Shown here in pieces: positions 1-8,061 of a stretch of DNA of 33,609 nucleotides (position 1 is the stretch's first letter; the number at the start of each line of letters is the position of its first letter). Origin of the DNA: CAZPMO01 sp964587515 (GTDB lineage Bacteria; Pseudomonadota; Alphaproteobacteria; MPNO01); assembly GCA_964587515.1 (NCBI GenBank), contig CAZPMO010000032.1:1-33609 (forward strand). The letters are read 5' to 3'. A program made the position numbers and the translations under genes. Under the pieces are notes generated by a model. That model was not told the DNA's origin, made no database searches, and worked only from the letters and a program-made list of their open reading frames with translations.

Positions 1-603
1 GGCGGCGGGCGCGCCGAGCCGATCACGCTCGATGTCGCCGACCGGGGCGCGATCTCATCGGTGGTCGCCGACATCGCCGGACGCTTCGGCGGCATTCAGA
101 TCCTGATCAACAACGCCGGCATCGGGCGGCGCGGCCCGACAGAGGAGACCAGTGACGAGGACTGGGACGCGGTGGTCGAAATCAACATGACCGCGCCTTT
201 CATCTGCTCGCGCGAGGTCGGACGGCTGATGCTGGACGCCGGGTCGGGGCGCATCATCAACATCGCCTCGATCATGGGTTTCGTCGGCAACGGCATGTTC
301 CCGCATATCCCCTATATGGCCACCAAGGGGGCGCTGGTGAACATGACCCGCGCGCTGGCGGTGGAATGGGCCGACCGGGGCGTACGGGTCAACGCCATCG
401 CGCCCACCTTCTTCAAGACCAATTTCGGCCAGCGCCTGTGGCAGGATCCGGAACGGGTGAAGCTGGTCGAGGACCGCACGCCCATGGGCCGATTCGGCGA
501 GCCGGAGGAGCTGGCCGGCGGCATTCTCTATCTCGCGAGCCAGGCGTCTTCCATGGTGACCGGCCACACGCTGGCGATCGACGGGGGCTGGCTGGCGCAG
601 TAG
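1..603 (+). CDS. SDR family oxidoreductase, 5' end outside window
   Basis: An NAD(P)-dependent short-chain dehydrogenase/reductase; 200 C-terminal residues are visible and the reading frame is open to the first base, so the start and the glycine-rich dinucleotide-binding loop lie upstream. Visible SDR landmarks are the central NNAG motif (INNAGIG), the serine strand IINIASIMG, the Y-x3-K pair in YMATKGAL, and the C-terminal DGGWLAQ typical of the FabG/gluconate-dehydrogenase-like classical SDRs. The substrate cannot be told from sequence. It ends in TAG three bases before the stop of the convergent adenosyltransferase gene, so the two share no operon. Confidence 0.93.
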   Translation, partial: GGGRAEPITLDVADRGAISSVVADIAGRFGGIQILINNAGIGRRGPTEETSDEDWDAVVEINMTAPFICSREVGRLMLDAGSGRIINIASIMGFVGNGMFPHIPYMATKGALVNMTRALAVEWADRGVRVNAIAPTFFKTNFGQRLWQDPERVKLVEDRTPMGRFGEPEELAGGILYLASQASSMVTGHTLAIDGGWLAQ

Positions 604-606
604 GCA

Positions 607-1176
607 TTACTTGTCGGCCGTCAGTCCCGGTCGCCACAGCACGTCCGCCGCGCCGCCGTCATTGGCCTGGCGCGCCATCACGAACAGCAAGTCCGACAGC
701 CGGTTGAGATAAACGAGCGCCGCCGGGTTCACCTCTTCGGCGGCGGCCAGCGCCGTGGTCGCGCGTTCGGCGCGGCGCGCCACCGTGCAGGCGAAATGGA
801 GCGCCGCCGCGAGCGGCGTGCCGCCGCGCAGAACGAATGATTTCAGCGGCGCGAGGTGTGCGTTGATCCCATCGATTTCCGCTTCCAGCCGCGCGGCCTG
901 TTCCGCCCGGATACGGAGTTTCCCGTCCGCCGCATCGCTGCCGGGCCGCGCGATGTCGGCGCCGAGGTCGAACAGATCGTTCTGGACCCGCGCGAGAATT
1001 TCCGAAGTCTCTTCCGATGCCGCGTGCAGCCGGGCGAGTCCGATGGCGGCGTTGGCCTCGTCGATATCGCCCTGCGCCTGAACTCTCGGGGCGTGCTTGG
1101 CGATACGGCTGCCGTCGCCCAGCGAGGTCTCGCCGGCATCGCCGCCGCCCGTGTAGATTTTGTCGAGCTTCACCAT
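607..1176 (-). CDS. PduO-type cob(I)alamin adenosyltransferase
   Basis: Transfers the adenosyl group of ATP to reduced corrinoid to make coenzyme B12. The 189-residue protein begins MVKLDKIYTGGGD and shows the ATP-binding N-terminal signature TGGGDAGETSLGDGSR, then the helical-bundle motifs GDIDEANAAIG, FVLRGG and ARRAER, and the C-terminal LNRLSDLLFVMAR, all at the usual spacing of the PduO/ATR family (known members about 180-200 residues). I chose the ATG at 1176 because it gives the family's standard N-terminus; a longer frame would run into the GH3 gene. It lies 34 bp after that gene on the same strand and may be its last operon member, although the link to acyl-amide chemistry is not obvious. 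Confidence 0.93.
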   Translation of the reverse strand: MVKLDKIYTGGGDAGETSLGDGSRIAKHAPRVQAQGDIDEANAAIGLARLHAASEETSEILARVQNDLFDLGADIARPGSDAADGKLRIRAEQAARLEAEIDGINAHLAPLKSFVLRGGTPLAAALHFACTVARRAERATTALAAAEEVNPAALVYLNRLSDLLFVMARQANDGGAADVLWRPGLTADK

Positions 1177-1210
1177 CGCCCCATACTTTCGTCCCGTAAT
1201 CGTCGCTTCG

Positions 1211-2728
1211 TCAACAGCCCGCGAAATCCCTGAGCGCGCGAAACAGATCGTCATCGGTGATGATGCGGGGCACTTTGTTCTGGCCACCGAGCTTGCCGCG
1301 CGACTTCATCCAGGCCGCGAACCGGCCCGGCGCGAGGCCATGCACGCGGGGCGCATCGAGCCCGTAGCCGCCGGCGCGGTGCGCCTCGTAATCCTCGTTG
1401 GTGCGGCACAGCGCGGCGTCGAGCGTCTCGGCGAAGGCTGCCAGCCGGTCCGCGTCCGGCGCCGGGTCGGCAAACTCGACGATATAGAGATGCCCGCCGC
1501 GTACGCTGTCGCCGTCGGGCATCAGCGCGCCCACCGAATAATCGGTGACCGTGGCGTTGATCGCCTCGGCCGCTTGCGCGATCGCTTCCTCGATCTCGGC
1601 GTCGATCAGATGCTCGCCGAACGCCGACAGCGTATAGGCGGTCCGTCCCGTGACCAGCACGCGCGGAATTTCGGTGTCGACGAATTCGACCGTATCGCCC
1701 ACCACATAGGCCCACAGCCCGGCGCAGGTGGAGACCGCGATGGCGTAGTTGACGCCGCGCTCCACATCGCCGATCCAGCATCGCGTCGGCCGGTCCGCGT
1801 CGAGTTCCTCGACCGGGATGAACTCATAGAACAGCCCGGTATCGAGCAGCAGTCGCATGCCATCGCCGGGGCCGCGATCGGCGACGCCGAAAAAGCCCTC
1901 GCTGGCCGGATAGACCTCGCGCAGTTCGGCGTGACCGCCGGCCAGCAATTCCTCGAAGCGGCGTCGATAAGGCGCGAAGTTCACGCCGCCATGAATCAGC
2001 AATTCGAGATCGGGATAGGCGTCGGTAAGGCCGCCGCCGGTGATCGCGGCCAGCCGGTCGAGGAAGATCAGCAGCCAGCTCGGCGTGCCGCTGAGTGAAC
2101 GGATATCGGCGGCCAATGAGGCATGGGCGAGCCGCTCGACCTTCTCCTCCCAGTCGGCGAGCAGGGCAAGTTCGGGCGGCGGGAAATAGAACGGCCGCGC
2201 CCACAGCGGCAGCGCGCCGGCCGCGATGCCGCTGAGATCGCCGCTGAAGACACCCGGCGCGCGCTCGATCAGTTCGGTGGAGCCGCCCAGCATGAAGCTG
2301 CGTCCGGCGAGGATGCGGCTGCGCGGCCGGTTGGCGAGGTGATGGGTCAACAGATCGAGGCTGGCGCGGCTGTTGGACCGCATCATATCCGTCGTACAGG
2401 GGATGTTCTTGGTGATCCCCGTGGTGGTGCCCGAGGTCACCGCGAAATAAGGCACCGTGCCCGGCCAGCTGCAATCCGTGAGCACGGGGAAGGGGCCTTC
2501 CCAGTACTCCGCCCAGAATTCCTCGTACCGGCGCAGCGGCGTCCGGCGCTGAAAATCGCCGACATCGGTGATTTCGGCGAATCCGTGGTCGCGGCCGAAC
2601 CGCGTGTTGCGCGCCTTCGCGACCAATCGCAACAGCGTGCGGCGCTGGGTTTCCGCCGGGTCCATGCGGCCAAGCCGGCGCAGGCGGTGGCGCGCATAGA
2701 GTCTCAGGAAGGGCGTGGCATCAAACAT
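1211..2728 (-). CDS. GH3 family acyl-acid amido synthetase-like protein
   Basis: A 505-residue member of the GH3 superfamily, the ANL-type adenylating enzymes best known from plants, where they join auxin or jasmonate to amino acids. The nucleotide-binding loop TSGTTTGITK (residues 98-107) is the GH3 version of the SSGTTxGxxK motif; further family features are the N-terminal RNTRFGRDHGF, the SGTPSW stretch and the PASEGFFG motif that normally contacts the acyl-adenylate. Length is normal for bacterial members, whose substrates are mostly unknown. Its ATG is only 8 bp after the stop of the penicillin-acylase-type lipoprotein gene on the same strand, so the two are almost certainly cotranscribed. 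An amide-forming and an amide-hydrolysing enzyme would then be made together. Confidence 0.9.
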   Translation of the reverse strand: MFDATPFLRLYARHRLRRLGRMDPAETQRRTLLRLVAKARNTRFGRDHGFAEITDVGDFQRRTPLRRYEEFWAEYWEGPFPVLTDCSWPGTVPYFAVTSGTTTGITKNIPCTTDMMRSNSRASLDLLTHHLANRPRSRILAGRSFMLGGSTELIERAPGVFSGDLSGIAAGALPLWARPFYFPPPELALLADWEEKVERLAHASLAADIRSLSGTPSWLLIFLDRLAAITGGGLTDAYPDLELLIHGGVNFAPYRRRFEELLAGGHAELREVYPASEGFFGVADRGPGDGMRLLLDTGLFYEFIPVEELDADRPTRCWIGDVERGVNYAIAVSTCAGLWAYVVGDTVEFVDTEIPRVLVTGRTAYTLSAFGEHLIDAEIEEAIAQAAEAINATVTDYSVGALMPDGDSVRGGHLYIVEFADPAPDADRLAAFAETLDAALCRTNEDYEAHRAGGYGLDAPRVHGLAPGRFAAWMKSRGKLGGQNKVPRIITDDDLFRALRDFAGC

Positions 2729-2736
2729 GGGTCATT

Positions 2737-5010
2737 TCAGGGCGCGAGGATTGTCCGGTGCGCAAAAGTTTCGCGCACCGTCTTCATTCTGAGCGGCATC
2801 TCGATATATTTGCCCCGTCGCCAGGGGTCGAGCTGGTCGAGGAAGTTCGAACTGTTGAGCCAGCCGTCCTGGCCGCCAAGTAGCACGAAATAGTTGCGGT
2901 CCATGTCCGACATGTCGGAAATATGACGGGCGGTCGAGCCGTAGCGCGTCGCGTGCCGCGCCGTGGTCAGGCGGTGTGCGGTCTTCATCAGCGTCTGACT
3001 GCCGCCGCCGGCGGGAAGATCGGTGAAACGATAGCGTGATCCCAACAGTGGCAGGAAGGAAAGCGGATGCGACATCGCCAGCCGGTGCATGTCGCCCCAG
3101 CGGTCGAATTCGGCAAGGCCGCGCGCCTTCTCGGCAAGCGCGGTGCGAAGCGCCGCTTCGACGGGCGCGGCATCGGCACTCGCGATGTCTTCCTCGATCA
3201 GCGCCGGCAGCCGGCTCATGGCGGTATAGCGCGCCGCATCGTCCCGGCCCATTGCCGCCTCGTAAAAGCTTTTTGCGAAGCTCGCGTGAAACAGTTCGAA
3301 CGCGATGGCGCCGCGCGAGGCCGCCCCGTAGATCCCGTCCCATTGCTCGATGCGCTGGATCGCCGCGCGTTCGGTTTCCGTCGCCGTCGGTGCCAGCGGC
3401 TTTAGCCGCGCCAGATAGAAGGCGCTCAACCGCCGCGACGACGGCATCACGACATCGCGCTGCAAGGCCATCACGTCGTCGATGCCGAGGCGCCCCGTAT
3501 CGTCGATGATTCGTCGCATACGTTCGACCCGGTCGTCGGGCGAGAAGAAATGGCCGATGGCAACATCGGTCTTCGTCGGACGGTTGTTCGCCGAAACCAC
3601 ATAGCCCGGCGCCGGGTCCAGGCTGAAGGGAAGTTCCATGACGCCGACAGTGCGTCGCCATGCGGCATCGGCTTCGCGCGGAGGGGTGAGTATATCAGCC
3701 GGCGCATCCCCGGTTCGCGCCGGCAGGCGCACCGCCATCACCTGCCCGACATGGCCGGCGTGATCGGCATAGAGCATGTTCTGGCCGGGCACGGCGAAGC
3801 TTCGGAAGGCGCTGCGAAATTCGTCGAAGTCGCGCGCCCGGCTGACCGCGAGCATCGCCGATATCTCATCGCTCGGCGCATGCCCGGTCCAGCGCAGCGC
3901 ATAATCGGGCCCGTCCATATTCTTCAGCATGGGGGCGTCGGACAGGATCGGCCCCCATCTCGTCTCGCGTATCGGGATATCCCGGTCGAACCACCAGCGG
4001 ACCCTGATGGTCTCCCGTCGTTCGGTAATTTCCTTCTTGTCGACATCGGTGAGATCGAGGAGGTCGCTGGACGCGGCGCGCATATTGGTGCCGCCCCAGG
4101 AGATCCACGGGTTGCGGCCGATCGCAAAAATCGGCAGCCCCGGCGCCATCAGCCCGACCGCGTGGAAGGAAGGGGACTTCAACCCGATGATCATCCAGAG
4201 GTTGGGTAGCGTGATGCCCAGATGAGGGTCGTTGGCCATGATCGCGGCGCCTGTGGTCGTACGATCGGGGCCAATCGCCAGGCTGTTGCTATCGGTCTTG
4301 CCGCTGCCCGAGAGCAGTCGGCCGAGCGCTCCCAGGTCGCCGTCATTTGCGAAGCTGGGCAGTGACGCGCCACCGTTCTTCACCAGTTTCGCCCACAGCG
4401 CCTTCCAGTCGGCACGTTTGCGGAGCGGCAGCGCGTTCATCCAGACCAGCCAGTTGACGTCGGTTCCGGCAAGACGTCCAAAGGTCAGCACATCACGTAT
4501 CCGCCATTTCTCGCGCGCGAGTCCCAGGAGGGCGAATTCCGGCGGCAGTTCCTCGACATTCTCCAGGTAATGGTTGATCCCGGCGACGAAGTTTTCCAAC
4601 CAAGCGCGCGTCGCCGGCGGCAGGGCTCGCTCCATCGCCTCGGCTGCCCGGCCGAAGCCGATCAGCCGCAGACCATGATCGATGTCGGTTGCCAGCGGCC
4701 CACCCATTTCGGAGACGCGGCCCTGGGATATCCGGCGAAAGATCTCCATCTGACCCAGACGGAGGTGGGCATGCGTCATGCCCAGCGCGAAGGCGGCGCC
4801 GGCATCCGTTTCGGCTTCGATAAAGGGAACTTGCCGGTCATTCCAATGGATCGTCACCGGACCCGAGACCGGCGCGGCGTGCGTCGGAATGGCGGCAAGG
4901 CGTTGTTGTAGCGTGGTTTCCCTGGGTAGCGGCGCGAGCAGCGCGCATCCCGCCAGGCCAAGGCTCACCACCGCCGGGAAAATCGAGGCAAGGCGTGAGT
5001 CCGCGCGCAT
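2737..5010 (-). CDS. penicillin acylase family Ntn-hydrolase, predicted lipoprotein
   Basis: A 757-residue precursor of the penicillin/cephalosporin/AHL acylase family, N-terminal nucleophile hydrolases that cut amide bonds of acyl-amines and are activated by self-cleavage. The first 22 residues are a lipoprotein signal with lipobox LAGC (Cys22), so it should be attached to a membrane outside the cytoplasm. The N-terminal chain has the family motif GMTHAHLRLGQMEIFRR. The likely nucleophile is Ser241 in KTDSNSLAIGP, which would start the beta chain; the preceding residue is Asp rather than the commoner Gly. The beta chain shows ANDPHLG and a late NRPT motif. It reads away from the MarR gene, and the palindrome 92 bp upstream of its ATG is a probable control site. 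The substrate is unknown; N-acyl amino acids, AHLs or auxin-type conjugates are all possible. Confidence 0.9.
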   Translation of the reverse strand: MRADSRLASIFPAVVSLGLAGCALLAPLPRETTLQQRLAAIPTHAAPVSGPVTIHWNDRQVPFIEAETDAGAAFALGMTHAHLRLGQMEIFRRISQGRVSEMGGPLATDIDHGLRLIGFGRAAEAMERALPPATRAWLENFVAGINHYLENVEELPPEFALLGLAREKWRIRDVLTFGRLAGTDVNWLVWMNALPLRKRADWKALWAKLVKNGGASLPSFANDGDLGALGRLLSGSGKTDSNSLAIGPDRTTTGAAIMANDPHLGITLPNLWMIIGLKSPSFHAVGLMAPGLPIFAIGRNPWISWGGTNMRAASSDLLDLTDVDKKEITERRETIRVRWWFDRDIPIRETRWGPILSDAPMLKNMDGPDYALRWTGHAPSDEISAMLAVSRARDFDEFRSAFRSFAVPGQNMLYADHAGHVGQVMAVRLPARTGDAPADILTPPREADAAWRRTVGVMELPFSLDPAPGYVVSANNRPTKTDVAIGHFFSPDDRVERMRRIIDDTGRLGIDDVMALQRDVVMPSSRRLSAFYLARLKPLAPTATETERAAIQRIEQWDGIYGAASRGAIAFELFHASFAKSFYEAAMGRDDAARYTAMSRLPALIEEDIASADAAPVEAALRTALAEKARGLAEFDRWGDMHRLAMSHPLSFLPLLGSRYRFTDLPAGGGSQTLMKTAHRLTTARHATRYGSTARHISDMSDMDRNYFVLLGGQDGWLNSSNFLDQLDPWRRGKYIEMPLRMKTVRETFAHRTILAP

Positions 5011-5101
5011 CGGAATTTCATTCCCTTTCCGGGCAAGCCCTCCTGTTCAGTTCATTCTATACGCTTTGACGGGACACAGGAGGGCATTGCGCAATTCTTT
5101 T

Positions 5102-5119
5102 TAAGTGTATATACATTTA
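5102..5119. promoter_or_regulatory. probable MarR operator (18-bp palindrome)
   Basis: The sequence TAAGTGTATATACATTTA differs from its own reverse complement at only one symmetrical pair. It sits in the divergent 113-bp space between the acylase-GH3 genes and marR, ending four bases before the marR ATG. AT-rich palindromes of this size are typical MarR-dimer sites, so autoregulation of marR and control of the divergent operon are likely. A near copy lies at 5589-5606. Confidence 0.7.
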
Positions 5120-5123
5120 TAAG

Positions 5124-5591
5124 ATGGGCCGCATATCCCCTCGATCTACTTCCGCGCCTGGCCGGGTGGCCTGGCACTGCGCATGTTTTAACGTGCGGCG
5201 GGCATCACGCGGGGTCACCGCGTTTTATGACCGTATGCTGGCCCCGAGTGGCCTGCGGATCGTCCAGTTCACGATGTTGGGGGCGGTACACTTGACCGGC
5301 CCGGCCACGATATCCGACCTCGCCGAGCGTCTATCCCTCGATCGAACCACCCTGACCCGAAATCTGAAACGTCTTGAAACGAAAGGGTTTATTGAAATGA
5401 AGCCGGGCGTTGACCGGCGCGAACGATTCGTGACGCTTTCCGCCGTGGGCGAGGCGGCGATGTCCCGCGCGCTGCCGCTCTGGCGCGCCGCGCAAGACCG
5501 AGTCAATGATGAATTGGGTCCAGATGGGTGGCGCGATCTTACCGAAAAGCTCGATAAACTCGCACAACTGGAGGATACGGGTTTCAAATAA
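5124..5591 (+). CDS. MarR family transcriptional regulator
   Basis: A 155-residue winged-helix regulator. The helix-turn-helix is ISDLAERLSLDRTTLTRNLKRL, followed by the wing GVDRRERFVTLSAVG; the N-terminal helix carries a C-x-C pair (Cys19, Cys21) in HCACFNVRRASR, common in one MarR subgroup and possibly ligand- or redox-sensitive. MarR dimers usually repress nearby genes and are released by small phenolic or organic-acid ligands. The ATG used here follows the palindrome at 5102-5119 by only four bases and has no clear ribosome site, so the transcript may be leaderless or begin at the in-frame GTG at 5166. Divergent from the acylase-GH3 genes and followed by an AEC permease. Confidence 0.92.
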   Translation: MGRISPRSTSAPGRVAWHCACFNVRRASRGVTAFYDRMLAPSGLRIVQFTMLGAVHLTGPATISDLAERLSLDRTTLTRNLKRLETKGFIEMKPGVDRRERFVTLSAVGEAAMSRALPLWRAAQDRVNDELGPDGWRDLTEKLDKLAQLEDTGFK

Positions 5592-5606
5592 ATGTAGATA
5601 CAGCTA
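5589..5606. promoter_or_regulatory. second copy of the MarR-type palindrome
   Basis: TAAATGTAGATACAGCTA overlaps the marR stop codon and lies 92 bp before the AEC permease start. It matches the reverse complement of the 5102-5119 palindrome at 15 of 18 positions, with the left half TAAATGTA intact and the right half weakened. The simplest reading is a lower-affinity site for the same regulator controlling the permease. Confidence 0.55.
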
Positions 5607-5698
5607 AATGGTTTTTCGTTCCGTGGCTTACGCGCTGGCACGCGTTCTGATAGAGTGCCGCCTGTCCTTCCCAAACCGCTGATCATCGCCAACCGGTC

Positions 5699-6574
5699 AT
5701 GCTCGCCAATATTGCCGCCATAATCGCCCCGCTGTTCGTGTGCGCCGGCGTCGGGTTCCTGTGGGGCCGGTTCGAGCGGCCGTTCGATCCCCAGGTGATT
5801 ACCGGTCTCGCGCTCAATCTCGGCATGCCGTGCCTGATTTTCTCGACCCTGACCAAGCTCGAGATTTCGCTCGAGGCGTTTGCCGAGATGGCGGGAATCT
5901 ATTCTATCGCGGTTGTCTGTTTCCTGGGGTTCGGCGCGCTGCTCGTCACGCTGCTCAAGATGGATATGCGCGCCTTCCTGCCGTCCCTGTCGTTTTCCAA
6001 CACCGGCAATATGGGGTTGCCCATAACGCTGTTCGCGTTCGGCGAGGCCGGGCTTTCGCTGTCGATCAGCGTCTTCGTGATCGCCTCGGTCGCCGGTCTG
6101 ATCATCGGCGGCGCGATCTCGTCGGGCCGCACCTCGTTCGATCTCGTCTACAAGAATCCGCTGTTCTACGGCATCGGCGCGGCGGCGATTTTCATGTTCG
6201 CCGGCGTTCGCCCGCCCGCCTGGATCGCCAATACCACGGACATCGTCGGCGGCATGGCGATTCCCCTGATGCTGATATCGCTCGGCGTCGCGATGTCGCG
6301 GTTGCGGGTCGAACGGTTCCCGCGCAGCCTCGCGCTTTCGGTCATGAAACTGATCTTCGGATTCGCAATCGGCTGCGCGATCGCCTCGGTCTTCGGCCTG
6401 ACCGGTATCGCGCGCGGCGTGTTCATCGTGCAATGCTCGATGCCGGTCGCGGTCCACAACTATCTTTTCGCCCAGCGCTTTGACCGGGAACCGTCGGAGG
6501 TCGCGGGCATGGTGTTGATCTCGACCGCGATTTCGTTCGTTACCCTGCCGTTGCTGCTGATATTCGTACTTTGA
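5699..6574 (+). CDS. AEC (auxin efflux carrier) family transporter
   Basis: A 291-residue integral membrane protein with about ten hydrophobic segments and no signal peptide, matching the bacterial AEC family in length and pattern. Family features include NLGMPCLIFSTLTK in the first half, the central SFSNTGNMGLPI motif, and the C-terminal repeat with RGVFIVQCSMPVAVHNYLFAQRF. Bacterial members are known to move carboxylates such as malate or malonate; plant relatives carry auxin. It follows marR by 107 bp with a MarR-type palindrome between them, and a split-barrel flavin protein starts 17 bp downstream. A substrate related to the GH3/acylase chemistry is an inference only. Confidence 0.9.
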   Translation: MLANIAAIIAPLFVCAGVGFLWGRFERPFDPQVITGLALNLGMPCLIFSTLTKLEISLEAFAEMAGIYSIAVVCFLGFGALLVTLLKMDMRAFLPSLSFSNTGNMGLPITLFAFGEAGLSLSISVFVIASVAGLIIGGAISSGRTSFDLVYKNPLFYGIGAAAIFMFAGVRPPAWIANTTDIVGGMAIPLMLISLGVAMSRLRVERFPRSLALSVMKLIFGFAIGCAIASVFGLTGIARGVFIVQCSMPVAVHNYLFAQRFDREPSEVAGMVLISTAISFVTLPLLLIFVL

Positions 6575-6591
6575 GGCGTGGGAGAGGAAGG

Positions 6592-7152
6592 ATGACCGCA
6601 CGATACAGAGACATGTTGTTCAGCCCGGCGGTAAAGAGCCGCCAGGCCGAGGCCGGCTCACGCGACAAATACGCGCGTCTCGATGGCGCCGGAGACGAGG
6701 GCGGCGACGCGCTCGCCGATTCGGAGGCCGAATTCATCAGACAGCGCGACAGTTTTTACATGGCGACCACCGGCGCGGATGGCTGGCCGTATTTGCAGCA
6801 TCGCGGCGGGCCGCCCGGTTTCATTGCGGTGATCGACGACCACACCCTGGCTTTCGCCGATTTTCGCGGCAATCTGCAATATATCAGCGTCGGCAATCTC
6901 GATGGCGACGACCGGGTCTCGCTGTTTCTGATGGATTATCCCAACCGTCGCCGGCTGAAAATTCTCGGCCATGCGCGCGTTGTCGCCACGGATGAAAATC
7001 CCGAACTTATGGCGCGCGTCAGCCATGCCGATTACAAGGCCGTGGTCGAGCGCGCCGTGGTGATCCGGATCGAGGCCTTCGACTGGAATTGTCCGCAGCA
7101 CATCACGCCGCGCTTCACCGAGGACGAGTTCGCCCGCCTGAATGCGACGTAA
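6592..7152 (+). CDS. pyridoxamine 5'-phosphate oxidase-like FMN-binding protein
   Basis: A 186-residue split-barrel flavoprotein of the pyridoxamine 5'-phosphate oxidase-like superfamily. The core reads SFYMATTGADGWPYLQHRGG, then LAFADFRGNLQYISVGNL and a PNRRRLKILGHARV strand, the arrangement seen in the small PPOX-related proteins that bind FMN or F420 and reduce or sequester small molecules. It is not a bona fide PdxH: the substrate arginine/histidine motifs are not recognisable. The ATG at 6592 follows the ribosome site GAGAGGAAGG; it is 17 bp from the permease stop, so both are probably one transcript. It converges on the following SDR. Confidence 0.85.
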   Translation: MTARYRDMLFSPAVKSRQAEAGSRDKYARLDGAGDEGGDALADSEAEFIRQRDSFYMATTGADGWPYLQHRGGPPGFIAVIDDHTLAFADFRGNLQYISVGNLDGDDRVSLFLMDYPNRRRLKILGHARVVATDENPELMARVSHADYKAVVERAVVIRIEAFDWNCPQHITPRFTEDEFARLNAT

Positions 7153-7162
7153 GGTGAACCGA

Positions 7163-7918
7163 TCAGTGCATCGCGGAGCCGCCGTCGACCAGCATGGTCT
7201 GGCCGGTCATGAAGTCGCTGTCCGATGAACACAGGAATTTCATCGCGCCCACAAGATCCTCCGGCATCTCTTCACGCTTGAAGGCGCGCGAATTGGTGTT
7301 GCCGTCCTTGATTTGCATCCACTGCTCGTCGCTCGCGACCTTCTCGCTCATGGTCAGGCCGGGCGCCAGTGAATTGACGCAGATATTGTCGTCGCCGACT
7401 TCGCGGGCCAGCGCGCGCGTAAAGGCGACCATCGCGCCCTTGGAGCTCACGTAATGCAGCATCATCGGGGTGCCCTTGAACACGGTGCCCGACGCGATGG
7501 TGACGATCTTGCCGTACTTGTTCTTGCGCATTTCCGGCACCACCGCCTTGCAGCACGAGAACACCCCGCGCGTATTGACCTGCATCACCCGGTCCCATTC
7601 GGCCTCGTCGATATCCATGAAGGATTTCTGGTCGATATCAGCGAACAGGGCTGCATTGGCGATCAGAATATCGACCTTGCCATAGGCCTCTATGGTGGCG
7701 GCAACCATGGAATCGACCTGTCCCTTGTCGAGCACATCGCAAGGAACGCCAATCGCATCGCCGCCCGCCTGCTTGATGATGTTGACGGTGTTTTCGGTAT
7801 CGATGATGTCGGTCACCGCGACCTTCACGCCTTCCGCGGCCAGGGATGTCGCGTAGGTCGCTCCGATGCCACGCCCCGCGCCCGTGATAATCGCCACCCG
7901 TCCTTGCAGGCTCGCCAT
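7163..7918 (-). CDS. SDR family NAD(P)-dependent oxidoreductase
   Basis: A complete 251-residue classical short-chain dehydrogenase. The dinucleotide loop TGAGRGIG spans residues 12-19, the acidic VTDI that follows strand 2 favours NAD(H), and the catalytic region shows IASG and YVSSKGAM (Y-x3-K). The usual NNAG is varied to ANAAL. The C-terminus MTGQTMLVDGGSAMH is normal. Reduction or oxidation of a hydroxyl/keto group is expected; the substrate cannot be inferred. It stands alone: convergent with the flavoprotein gene on the left and divergent from the protease gene on the right, with a 143-bp space upstream where its promoter should lie. Confidence 0.92.
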   Translation of the reverse strand: MASLQGRVAIITGAGRGIGATYATSLAAEGVKVAVTDIIDTENTVNIIKQAGGDAIGVPCDVLDKGQVDSMVAATIEAYGKVDILIANAALFADIDQKSFMDIDEAEWDRVMQVNTRGVFSCCKAVVPEMRKNKYGKIVTIASGTVFKGTPMMLHYVSSKGAMVAFTRALAREVGDDNICVNSLAPGLTMSEKVASDEQWMQIKDGNTNSRAFKREEMPEDLVGAMKFLCSSDSDFMTGQTMLVDGGSAMH

Positions 7919-8061
7919 ATGCCGTCTCCCTTTTTATGTTTACCGTATATCCGAGACCGATCTTAGGAGGCGGCGGGAGTGGGATCAACACCCGCCGCCT
8001 GCCGATGCGCTGGTCCGGCGAGTCGGTTATGATGCGCCATGCGTATTCTCGGACCCGACCA

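Noticed and set aside
5636..5650. Sigma-54 promoter (TGGCAC) before the AEC gene
   Set aside because: The -24 half matches, but the -12 half reads CTGAT instead of TTGCA and lacks the essential GC.
5225..6601. 458-residue minus-strand reading frame opposite marR and the AEC gene
   Set aside because: Low-complexity charged composition typical of antisense frames in GC-rich DNA; the plus-strand genes are clear.
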